The translations under genes were made by a program, and so were the position numbers. Below the pieces are notes generated by a model. That model saw only the letters and a program-made list of their open reading frames with translations, made no database searches and was not told where the DNA came from. From positions 628,710 through 692,709 of the forward strand of contig NZ_CP009211.1 of assembly GCF_000739455.1 (NCBI RefSeq): DNA of 64,000 nucleotides, read 5' to 3'. Numbering within the stretch: the stretch's first letter is position 1; each line of letters starts with the position of its first letter. The stretch is from Corynebacterium imitans. Lineage in GTDB: Bacteria; Actinomycetota; Actinomycetes; Mycobacteriales; Mycobacteriaceae. This document shows positions 1-8,061 of the stretch, piece by piece.

Positions 1-2
1 AC

Positions 3-2879
3 GCGAGCGGCATCGTCGTGCTCGCCTCCTCCAAGGAGGCGGCGGCGCGGATGCGCGCGGAGATCTCCGACCGGCTGGCCGAGAGCGGCTTTGTCAGCAG
101 CGCGCCGCTGGTGCGCTCGGTGCATTCTATGGCTTTTGCCATCCTGCGCCAGCGATACGACCAGGAGATCCGGCTGATCTCCGGCGCGGAGCAGGACGCG
201 GTGATCCGCGAGCTGCTGCGCGGCCAGGTGGAAGACGGTCGCGGGAGCTGGCCGGAGGAGCTGCGCCCCGCGATGGGCATGGTGGGCTTCGCCCGCCAGT
301 TGCGTGACGTGCTGCTGCGCGCCGTGGAGCGCGGCTTGGATGCGGATGCACTCGCCGCACTCGGCGAGCGCCACGGCGTGGAGATCTGGCGTGCGGCCGC
401 CGAATTCCTACACGAGTACCAGCAGGTCATGGCGCTGGCCGGGGGCAAGCGCTTTTCGGCCTCGGAGCTTGTCGCCGAAGTCTTGCGCGACGAGTTACAG
501 GCGCTGTGGCACACCGTGATCGTCGACGATGCGCAGCACCTCGCGCCCGCCCCGGCCGAGTTCATCCGCCGCCTGCTTGCTCATGCCGAGCTGGGTGTCG
601 TCGGCGGGGACGAGGCGCAGTCGATCTACCACTTCCGTGGTGCTTCGCCGCGCTTCTTCCGCGACCTCGGCGGGCTGGACCACGAGGTCATCGACTTGGG
701 GGAGTCGCGCAGACAGCCGCGCCGCAGCGTGGCGATTGCACAGGACGGAGCCACCCAGCTGGCCGCGGTGGCCGACGCGCTGCGCCGCGCGCACTTAGAA
801 GACGACGTGGCCTACCGGGAAATGGCGGTGGTGGTGCGCTCGACCTCGCTGATCGAGCCAGTGCGCCGCAGCCTTTTGCAAGCCGGGGTGCCGGTGATGC
901 TCAACCCGACCGACGTGGTCCTAAGCGAGCAGCGCATCGTGGCGGCGCTGCTGCTTGGCATGCGCGCGCTGCACGAGGAGCTGGTGCCCGCGCAGTGGCG
1001 CGACCTCTTGCTCGGCCCGGTCGGCGGCACCGACCCGGTCACGCTGCGCCGCCTGCTGCGCGGGCTGCGGCGGTGGGCACCGGACACGCGCGCCGAGGAG
1101 ACGCTGCACGCGCTGCTGGTGAGCCCTCAGGAGCTGCCCGACTTTGGCAGCGTGCTTACTGACCGCGAGCGCAGCCTGCTCGAGCGCGTCCGCGCGGTAC
1201 TGGACGCGGGCCGGCGCGCCGAGCGCGAGGGCGGCAGCGTGGAGGACGTCCTGTGGGCGATCTGGCACGCCACCGGCCTGTCCGATCACCTGCTCGCGGT
1301 CGCGCTCCGCGGCGGGGCGAGCGGCTCGCAGGCGGACCGTGACTTGGACGCCGTGATGGCGCTTTTCGACGCCGCCGGAGACTTCACTGAGCGCCGCGCA
1401 GCCGCCGGCGTGGAGAGCTTCATCGCGGAGATCACCTCCCAGGAGCTGCCCACCGGCGTGCGCGACCGTCGGGCGGCGACGCCGGATGCGGTAGCGCTGC
1501 TCACAGCGCACGGTGTGGCGGGCCAGGAGTTCTCCCGCGTCGTCGTGGCTGGCGTGCAGGAGAATTCGTGGCCGAGCCTCGGCGAGACCGGCTCCCTGTT
1601 CCGTCAGGAGGACCTGGTGGATCTGGTGGATAACGGGGTGGACCCCGACGTGCCGGTCTCGCACACCGCGGAGCGCCTTGCCGAGGAACGCCGCCTGTTT
1701 TGGGTGGCGGTGACCCGCGCGCGCGACGCCGTGTTGGTCACCACGGTGGATGACCAGGAGGGCGACGAGTTGATTGTGCCCTCGCGGTTTATCGAGGAGT
1801 ACTGCGAGGACTTCGGCATCGAAACGACCTCCGTGGTCGCCCCGTCGGAGGCGCCGCAGGGCAGCGGAAGCGAGACTGCACACGATCGCGTTCGCCTCCT
1901 GGCGCGCGACGAGGTGATAGCTGAGCTGCGCCGGGCACTGGTGGCCGAAGATTCGGATGAGGCCACCCGTGCCCAGGCAGCGCGGCAGCTGGCGCGGTTG
2001 GCGCAGGCCGGTGTGGCGGGGGCTGCGCCGGAGCAGTGGTGGGGGACGACGGGGGCGTCGACAAGCGAGGCCCTGCACCACGCGACAACTCTGTCGCCCT
2101 CGCGCATTGAGGGGCTTTTGGCGTGCCCGATGCGCGAAACGCTCGGGCGCATGGTGGGGCTGGAAGAGAACCTGGCGATGATCTACGGATCGATGGCGCA
2201 CGCGTACTTGGAGGCGCTTGGGGCGGGCATGGACGAGGCGGAGGCTCGCGAGGCGACGGTAGCGGCCAGGCGCGAGGCGGAGCGCGGCCCGGCGTGGAAA
2301 ACCGCACGCGAGGTGGAAGATTTCGCGGCCCTGCTCGAGCGGCTGGGCGACTGGGTGGCTGCCACGCGCGGTACCTTTGCGCTGCTGGGTGCGGAGGTGC
2401 CGGTGCACGTGGAGCTGGAAAGCGGGGTGCGCATCGCCGGGCGGCTCGACCGTCTGGAGCAGGAGGTCACCGGTGAAACGGAGGGCCCGGTGCACATCGT
2501 CGATCTGAAAACCGGTGCCACCCCGCCCACGAAGGCCGCGACGACGGACAACATGCAGCTGGCCGCCTACCAGCTCGCGCTGGCCGGGGGCACCTTCGAC
2601 GGCGAGGCGGTCGTGACCGCGAAGGCAGGGGACGAGCCGCTGCACGTCGGCGGGGCGGTGCTGGTCTACCCCAACGCGAATAAATCCACGCTGGCCACCC
2701 GCGAGCAGGCATCGAAAACGCCGGAGGAGCTCGCAGACCTTGCCGAGCTTCTGGCCCCGCTGCCAAAGCAAACGGCGGGACCTGAGCTGCTTGCGACCGC
2801 AGGGCCGCACTGCGAACACTGCGCGGTGCGCGCGCTGTGCCCCATCCAACCGGAAGGACAGGTGATCTACCGTGCCTAG
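3..2879 (+). CDS. adnA: AdnA-type helicase-nuclease subunit, 5'-truncated by window edge
   Basis: This is a UvrD/RecB superfamily 1 helicase fused to a C-terminal PD-(D/E)XK nuclease. It is the partner of AdnB in the actinobacterial double-strand-break resection motor-nuclease AdnAB. The frame is open to the left edge, and the visible protein starts just after where the Walker A loop should be, so about 100 residues or fewer are missing. Visible motifs are the QxR-type helicase region with VTRARD (near 1708-1726), a nuclease segment VDLKTG (about 2499-2516) followed by QLAAYQLA, and a cysteine set. The first cysteine is near 2124; the others are CEHC and the C of ALCP near the C-terminus (about 2809-2842). 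The set fits the Fe-S nuclease fold of AddB/AdnAB enzymes. The identity rests on domain content plus the order adnA-adnB-K+ channel-nudC-uvrD2, known from mycobacteria. The stop overlaps the adnB start by 8 nt. Confidence 0.88.
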   Translation, partial: ASGIVVLASSKEAAARMRAEISDRLAESGFVSSAPLVRSVHSMAFAILRQRYDQEIRLISGAEQDAVIRELLRGQVEDGRGSWPEELRPAMGMVGFARQLRDVLLRAVERGLDADALAALGERHGVEIWRAAAEFLHEYQQVMALAGGKRFSASELVAEVLRDELQALWHTVIVDDAQHLAPAPAEFIRRLLAHAELGVVGGDEAQSIYHFRGASPRFFRDLGGLDHEVIDLGESRRQPRRSVAIAQDGATQLAAVADALRRAHLEDDVAYREMAVVVRSTSLIEPVRRSLLQAGVPVMLNPTDVVLSEQRIVAALLLGMRALHEELVPAQWRDLLLGPVGGTDPVTLRRLLRGLRRWAPDTRAEETLHALLVSPQELPDFGSVLTDRERSLLERVRAVLDAGRRAEREGGSVEDVLWAIWHATGLSDHLLAVALRGGASGSQADRDLDAVMALFDAAGDFTERRAAAGVESFIAEITSQELPTGVRDRRAATPDAVALLTAHGVAGQEFSRVVVAGVQENSWPSLGETGSLFRQEDLVDLVDNGVDPDVPVSHTAERLAEERRLFWVAVTRARDAVLVTTVDDQEGDELIVPSRFIEEYCEDFGIETTSVVAPSEAPQGSGSETAHDRVRLLARDEVIAELRRALVAEDSDEATRAQAARQLARLAQAGVAGAAPEQWWGTTGASTSEALHHATTLSPSRIEGLLACPMRETLGRMVGLEENLAMIYGSMAHAYLEALGAGMDEAEAREATVAARREAERGPAWKTAREVEDFAALLERLGDWVAATRGTFALLGAEVPVHVELESGVRIAGRLDRLEQEVTGETEGPVHIVDLKTGATPPTKAATTDNMQLAAYQLALAGGTFDGEAVVTAKAGDEPLHVGGAVLVYPNANKSTLATREQASKTPEELADLAELLAPLPKQTAGPELLATAGPHCEHCAVRALCPIQPEGQVIYRA

Positions 2880-5800
2880 CGCGAACAATTCCCCGATGTC
2901 GCCGACACTTTTGTCGCGCTACCTCGGGCAGAAGTTCCCGCCCACCGAGCAGCAGGCCGCGGTTATCGGGGCTGAGCCCGGTCCGCTGCTCGTAGTGGCC
3001 GGTGCCGGAGCGGGAAAGACGGAGACCATGGCCGCGCGCGTGGTGTGGCTGGTGGCCAACGGCTACGCGCGGCCCGACGAGATCCTGGGGCTGACCTTTA
3101 CTCGCAAGGCGGCGCAGGAGCTGGGCAAACGCATCCGCGACCGGCTGGCCACCCTGGCCGCCAACCGCGACCTGGTGCGCCGGCTGGATCCCTCCGGTGA
3201 GCTCGCGGACGCGCTGCAGGTTATTGCCCCGACCGTGTCCACCTACGACTCCTATGCCGGCGACCTCGTGCGTGAATACGGCCTGCTGGTTCCGGTCGAG
3301 CCGGACTCACGGCTGATCACGGACGCGGAACTGCACGCGATCGCCACCGAGGTGGTCACGGACTACGCCGGGCCGGTGATTGCCAGCGGCGGGAAGAACC
3401 CAGCGGTGGGCACCGTGGTTGGGGAGGTCCTCGCGCTTGTGACCTCGATGGGCAACGAGCTGGCCACGCCCGAGGAGGTGGACGAGCAGGCTGCGGCGTT
3501 TCTGGCGGAGACCGAGTCGCTGCCGATGGCACCGCGTGCGCGCACCGAGTTCACTCAGAAGCTGCAGAAGTGGCGCAGCACGCAAGAGGAGCGCCGGGCG
3601 TACCTGCCGCTGGCCCGCGAGCTGAACGAGGAGCTGCGGCGGCGCGGGGTAGTGACCTTCAACGAGCAGATGTCCACCGCCGCGGCACTGGCGCGCGACC
3701 ATGAGCGCGTCGGGCGCGCCCAGCGGCAGCGCTTCCGGGTGGTGATGTTGGACGAGTACCAGGACACCTCCCACGCCCAGCGCGTGCTGCTACGCAGCTT
3801 GTTCGGCCAAGGCGCTGACCCCGAGCTGACGGTCACGGCGGTGGGCGATCCGATGCAGGCTATCTACGGGTGGCGTGGTGCCACCGCGGAGAACCTTGCT
3901 GCCTTTGTCGAGGATTTTCCCGTCGGCGGTTCGCCCGCGCCGAAGAAGCAGCTGACCACCTCGTGGCGCAACCCACCGGAGATCCTGGCTTTGGCCAACA
4001 GCGTGTCCGACGCGGTGTTAGGCACCAGCGAACAGCGCGCGGTCGCCCCGCTTGCGGCCCGGCCTGGTGCGGACAGCGGGGAAGTGGCCCTCGGGTTTTT
4101 CCCGACGAACGAGGATGAGCTCGCGTTCGTGGCCGACAACCTCGCCGCACAGTACCGGGAGTCCCAGGAGCAGGGCGCGTCCTTTTCCGCCGCGGTGCTG
4201 GTGCGCAAGAACCGGCACTCCGCCGAGATCGCGGAGCAGCTCGCCGCCCGCAGCGTGCCTTACGAAATCGTCGGCGTCGGCGGTCTTCTCGACGTCCCAG
4301 AGGTCGCCGACGCGCTCGCCGTGGCCACCATGCTGGTCCGCCCCGCGGACTCGGCGGCCGCACTCCGCATCCTCGCCGGCCCCGCCGTGGGACTTGGGCT
4401 TGCCGACCTTGCCGCGCTCGCCGCCCGCGCGAACAACCTGCGCGGTAGTACACAGGAAGAGGAGACGGCAGGTGAGGACGCGGCCGCACGCCTTGCAGCG
4501 CAGCTCGAGGCACTGCAAGCCCGTGCCGCAGCCCTTCACGCTGGGGCGGAAGCGCCCGCGGGACTTGCCGACGCCGTGGCAGATCTCGGCGAGCCGGAGC
4601 GCTACAGCGAGGAGGGGCTGCGCCGGCTGCGCGAGCTCGCCGCGAAGCTGCGGTATTTGCGTACCCAGAGCCTGGGCAAGCGGCTCGTGGACTTGTTCAC
4701 CGACATCATTGACGTCTTCGGCATCCGCACCGAGGTGCTCGCCCGCAGCTCTGCCGCTGGCACCGTCCACCTCGAGCGCCTCCTCAGTGCGGTCGCGGCC
4801 TACCCCGGGACCAGCCTGGAAGGCCTGCTCGACTACTTCGCGCTCGCCCGCGAACACGAGGATGGCCTGGCCCCAGGTGCCGTGGCCTCCCGCACCGATC
4901 GGGTGCAGATCCTGACCGCGCACAAGGCGAAAGGGCTGGAGTGGGACACCGTCGCAGTCCTGCACGCCGACAACGCCACCTACGCCGCCAAAGCAGAGAC
5001 CTTCCTCACCTGGGTGCGCAACCTCCCGGGCGCCTCCTTCGGCGACCCGGAGTACCTGGCGGACTTCGCCGAGGTGGAAAACCGGACCCAGTTTGAAAAG
5101 GCCGGTGCCGCCTGGCTGAAGCAGGTGCGCGCCGAGCTGGCGGAGGAATCCGCCCGCCTCTTTTACGTCGCCGTCACTCGCGCCGAGCGCAAGCTGCTCA
5201 TCACCGGCTCGCGGACCAAACCGGAGGTTGCGCGCGAGGCGGAACCCTACGAGCACTTCGCCACCATGCGCACGCTCGTAGAGGAGCCGGTGGCGTGGGC
5301 GAGCGGGGAAGAAGCCGCGGAGACAGAGGTACCGGAACCAACAGAAGACACAGAGGACACTGCCCCCTCGGGCACCTGGCCCCACTTCGACCCCGAGCCG
5401 GAAACGCTCGCTGCCGCAGCCCGCGTCGACAAAGCACGCGAGGAACTGCCCGCGCTCACCGAGGGCGAACTCTTTGAGCTGTGGGAGCGCGACGTCACCG
5501 CGCTGATCGAGGAGCACGAACGTGCCGCGGCCCCAGCCACCGCCGTAGTCATGCCCGCCGAGCTGACTGCCTCGGACGTGGTCGCGCTCAAGGCCGATCC
5601 GGAGCAGTTCGCGCGCCGGGCGCGCAGGCCGGTGCCCTTTAAACCGAATACCTACGCCAAACGCGGCACTGCCTTCCACGAGTGGCTGGAGGAGTTCTAC
5701 GGCCAACTACCCCTGCTTACCGAGGATGAGCTGCCCGGCGGCGACGAGGCGGAGGTGGATGCCGCAACGCTCAAGCGCCTAAAGCGTTCCTTCGAGCGCA

Positions 5801-6162
5801 GCCACTGGGCGCGGCGCAGCCCCGTCCACGTGGAGCACCCTTTCGAGCTCGCACTGGGCGAGTCGGTTGTGCGCGGCCGGATGGACGCCGTATTCCGCGA
5901 CGCAGATGGCGGCTGGGTCGTGGTGGACTGGAAGACCGGGGCGAAGCCCGCGCCCGCGCAGATGGAGGCGGCGAAGCTGCAGCTGGCGGTGTATGCGGAG
6001 GCGTGGCGTCGAATAGCGGGCGACGGCAAACCGGTGCGCGCTGTGTTCTTCTACGTGCGCACAGGCGAGGACTACTCCCCGTCGGAGCTGCCGGACGCGG
6101 ACCGGCTCGCAGAGCTGTTGGACGCTGGCAGTGCTAGTGTTTCGGGGTTAAGTCACTCATGA
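2872..6162 (+). CDS. adnB: AdnB-type ATP-dependent DNA helicase/nuclease
   Basis: This 1096-residue motor and nuclease subunit of AdnAB translocates on DNA and resects double-strand breaks. Walker A AGAGAGKT lies at residues 43-50. The Walker B DEYQD begins at residue 294 with DPMQAIYGWRGA after it. TAHKAKGLEWD and VAVTRAERK are helicase motifs V and VI. The C-terminal RecB-like nuclease shows RGRMDAVF, then VDWKTG (Asp1019, Lys1021), then QLAVYAEAW. The length matches the mycobacterial AdnB. The GTG start at 2872 is chosen because GGAAGGACAGG lies just upstream and the start overlaps the end of adnA by 8 nt, implying translational coupling. A Pro/Glu/Thr-rich acidic linker (about residues 815-845) separates motor and nuclease. 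A RecB name would be less precise because the partner gene is also a motor-nuclease. Confidence 0.9.
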   Translation: MPSANNSPMSPTLLSRYLGQKFPPTEQQAAVIGAEPGPLLVVAGAGAGKTETMAARVVWLVANGYARPDEILGLTFTRKAAQELGKRIRDRLATLAANRDLVRRLDPSGELADALQVIAPTVSTYDSYAGDLVREYGLLVPVEPDSRLITDAELHAIATEVVTDYAGPVIASGGKNPAVGTVVGEVLALVTSMGNELATPEEVDEQAAAFLAETESLPMAPRARTEFTQKLQKWRSTQEERRAYLPLARELNEELRRRGVVTFNEQMSTAAALARDHERVGRAQRQRFRVVMLDEYQDTSHAQRVLLRSLFGQGADPELTVTAVGDPMQAIYGWRGATAENLAAFVEDFPVGGSPAPKKQLTTSWRNPPEILALANSVSDAVLGTSEQRAVAPLAARPGADSGEVALGFFPTNEDELAFVADNLAAQYRESQEQGASFSAAVLVRKNRHSAEIAEQLAARSVPYEIVGVGGLLDVPEVADALAVATMLVRPADSAAALRILAGPAVGLGLADLAALAARANNLRGSTQEEETAGEDAAARLAAQLEALQARAAALHAGAEAPAGLADAVADLGEPERYSEEGLRRLRELAAKLRYLRTQSLGKRLVDLFTDIIDVFGIRTEVLARSSAAGTVHLERLLSAVAAYPGTSLEGLLDYFALAREHEDGLAPGAVASRTDRVQILTAHKAKGLEWDTVAVLHADNATYAAKAETFLTWVRNLPGASFGDPEYLADFAEVENRTQFEKAGAAWLKQVRAELAEESARLFYVAVTRAERKLLITGSRTKPEVAREAEPYEHFATMRTLVEEPVAWASGEEAAETEVPEPTEDTEDTAPSGTWPHFDPEPETLAAAARVDKAREELPALTEGELFELWERDVTALIEEHERAAAPATAVVMPAELTASDVVALKADPEQFARRARRPVPFKPNTYAKRGTAFHEWLEEFYGQLPLLTEDELPGGDEAEVDAATLKRLKRSFERSHWARRSPVHVEHPFELALGESVVRGRMDAVFRDADGGWVVVDWKTGAKPAPAQMEAAKLQLAVYAEAWRRIAGDGKPVRAVFFYVRTGEDYSPSELPDADRLAELLDAGSASVSGLSHS

Positions 6163-6182
6163 GTAGAAGGGAGCAGTAGGCG

Positions 6183-7286
6183 ATGAGGCGGCGTTACCCC
6201 TTTGCCTGGCGGGATCGCGTCCGCGACGACGTGGACCGCTCGGACGTTCCGGTGCATACGCTCCTTGATGTCATCACCATCCCTACAGAGGAACGCACCA
6301 CCCCGTGGGCGCTCATTGCCCGGCGCTTCGCCTATGCCACGATGCTCATGGTCATCGTGGCGCTGATCGTGTACCTGGACACGGATGGCTACACCGAGCC
6401 GCTGACCTTTATCGACGCGCTGTACTACTCAGCGGTGTCGCTGTCTACCACGGGCTACGGCGACATCACCCCGGTGACCCAGGACGCGCGCCTGGTCAAT
6501 ATCTTCGTGATCACCCCGGCTCGTGTGGCGTTCCTGATGCTCTTGGTCGGCACGACCCTGTCCGTGCTGACGGAGGATTCCCGCAAGACACTTCAGATTC
6601 AGCAGTGGAGGAGAACTGTGCGCAATCACACCATTGTGGTCGGCTACGGCACGAAAGGCCGTTCCGCTGTCGACGCCCTGCTCGCGGGCGATACCGCACC
6701 GAGCAGCATCGTCGTCATTGACTCGGATCCGGTTGCCTTGGGTCACGCCGAGAAGCGCGGCCTGGTCACCGTCCACGGCGACGGCACGAAGTCGAGCGTG
6801 CTGCGAGTCGCCGGCATTACCCGCGCACGTTCCGTCGTGGTGGCTCCGAGCTCGGACGATACGGCCGTCCTGGTCACCCTGTCGGTGCGTGAGATGGCAC
6901 CGCGCGCGATGATCGTGGCCAGCGCCCGCGAGAGCGAGAACCAGCACCTGCTGATGCAATCGGGCGCGGACTCGGTGGTGGTGTCCGCCGAAACGACCGG
7001 CCGCCTGCTCGGCCTTGCCACGGTCACTCCGCCCGTGGTGGAGATGATGGAGGACCTGCTCAGCCCTGACGAAGGCTTCGCCGTTGCCGAGCGTCCGATC
7101 GCCGACGATGAGGTTGGCTCCAACCCGCGCCACCTCGCCGACATCGTGCTCGGCGTGGTGCGCTCGGGTGAGCTGTACCGCATCGATGTGCCGGAGGCGG
7201 AGACCGTCGAGCCGGGCGATCGCCTCCTGTACGTGCGCATGACGCAGCCGCAGGAGTCGCCCGAAGCGCAGAAGCCGTCGGAGTAG
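6183..7286 (+). CDS. Two-TM potassium channel with cytoplasmic RCK (TrkA-N) domain
   Basis: This is a membrane K+ channel of 367 residues. TM1 is about residues 46-65. The pore loop carries the selectivity filter TTGYGD at 89-94, and TM2 is about 103-128. A cytoplasmic RCK_N/TrkA-N domain starts near residue 150 with the nucleotide-binding glycine motif GYGTKGRS, followed by a short TrkA-C-like tail. This is the layout of MthK/Kch-type channels gated by ligands of the RCK domain. The gene lies 20 nt after adnB and 1 nt before nudC, as in mycobacteria (Rv3200c-like), so it is probably co-transcribed with the repair genes. No functional link to DNA repair is evident. An internal methionine before the RCK domain could yield free RCK subunits, as in MthK, but this is not shown here. 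Confidence 0.9.
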   Translation: MRRRYPFAWRDRVRDDVDRSDVPVHTLLDVITIPTEERTTPWALIARRFAYATMLMVIVALIVYLDTDGYTEPLTFIDALYYSAVSLSTTGYGDITPVTQDARLVNIFVITPARVAFLMLLVGTTLSVLTEDSRKTLQIQQWRRTVRNHTIVVGYGTKGRSAVDALLAGDTAPSSIVVIDSDPVALGHAEKRGLVTVHGDGTKSSVLRVAGITRARSVVVAPSSDDTAVLVTLSVREMAPRAMIVASARESENQHLLMQSGADSVVVSAETTGRLLGLATVTPPVVEMMEDLLSPDEGFAVAERPIADDEVGSNPRHLADIVLGVVRSGELYRIDVPEAETVEPGDRLLYVRMTQPQESPEAQKPSE

Positions 7287-7287
7287 C

Positions 7288-8043
7288 GTGCCGTTGTACC
7301 TGCTTTTCGACGCCACGTTGCACTTCCCCCTCAACTCCCAGGGCCAACCGCTGCTCCTGCCTACCCTGCCGTCCGGCGTAAAGGTGACCACCAGGGCGCG
7401 GGTGAGTCCGGAGGTGACCGCGGTGCGGGTATCCGATGTGACCGCCGAGGAGCTTGCGACGCAGGCGCTAGCCGAAGCGACAGCGAGCGCGCGTGAGTGG
7501 TTCGATGATCCGCTCATCGCGCGCGCTGTCGGGCTTCTCGTCGCGCACGAGCGCGGCGGCTTCGATCCGGCAGACGGCTCCCGGCTCGCCTGGGACGCCT
7601 CGGGCGCGTTTGCGCGGGGTGCCTCTGACCGGCCTGTCTTCCCGCGGATCGATCCTTGCGTGATTGGGGTGGTGGAGCACGCCGATTCCAAGCGCATCCT
7701 GTTGGGGGAGAACCGCCGCCGGCCCGGCTACTTTACCTGCATCGCCGGCTACATGGATGTGGGCGAGCGCGCCGAGGACGCCTTTGCGCGCGAGGTGTTG
7801 GAGGAAACCGGGCGCAGGATTGCAGATGTGGCGTATGTTGGGTCGCAGCCGTGGCCACTTTCCGGGTCGTTGATGCTGGGCTTCTTTGCCAGGACCGAAG
7901 ACGAGGACGCGGTGGGGGAGACCGATGGGGAGTTGAGCCGGATCATCTGGGCGACGCGCGCGGACTTGGGGCAGCTTTCACTTGCTCCGGAGGGCAGTAT
8001 CGCGCGCCAGCTCATTGGCCGCTGGGCCGCAAGCGAGTTGTAG
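7288..8043 (+). CDS. nudC: NADH pyrophosphatase / deNADding Nudix hydrolase, NudC family
   Basis: NudC hydrolyses NAD(H) to NMN(H) and AMP and can remove NAD caps from RNA. The Nudix box (residues 154 to about 178) reads G-x5-E-x7-REVLEETG. It is followed by SQPWPLSGS from residue 186, a close variant of the SQPWPxPxS signature that separates NudC from other Nudix proteins. The PRIDP segment before the catalytic domain is also typical. The stretch that normally forms the four-cysteine zinc ribbon (about residues 90-123) contains no cysteine, so zinc binding has probably been lost. The GTG start sits 1 nt after the channel stop codon. The gene lies between the K+ channel and uvrD2, as in mycobacteria. 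The length of 251 residues is a little short for the family. Confidence 0.85.
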   Translation: MPLYLLFDATLHFPLNSQGQPLLLPTLPSGVKVTTRARVSPEVTAVRVSDVTAEELATQALAEATASAREWFDDPLIARAVGLLVAHERGGFDPADGSRLAWDASGAFARGASDRPVFPRIDPCVIGVVEHADSKRILLGENRRRPGYFTCIAGYMDVGERAEDAFAREVLEETGRRIADVAYVGSQPWPLSGSLMLGFFARTEDEDAVGETDGELSRIIWATRADLGQLSLAPEGSIARQLIGRWAASEL

Positions 8044-8061
8044 GAAGGGATGGACACGCAC

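Noticed and set aside
921..2888. Long open frame on the minus strand opposite adnA
   Set aside because: It is a GC-rich shadow of the plus-strand gene, with His/Arg/Gly-rich low-complexity translation and no recognisable domain or ribosome binding site.
4018..5706. Long minus-strand open frame inside adnB
   Set aside because: Same reason: it lies wholly opposite a well-supported helicase-nuclease gene and has no family motifs.
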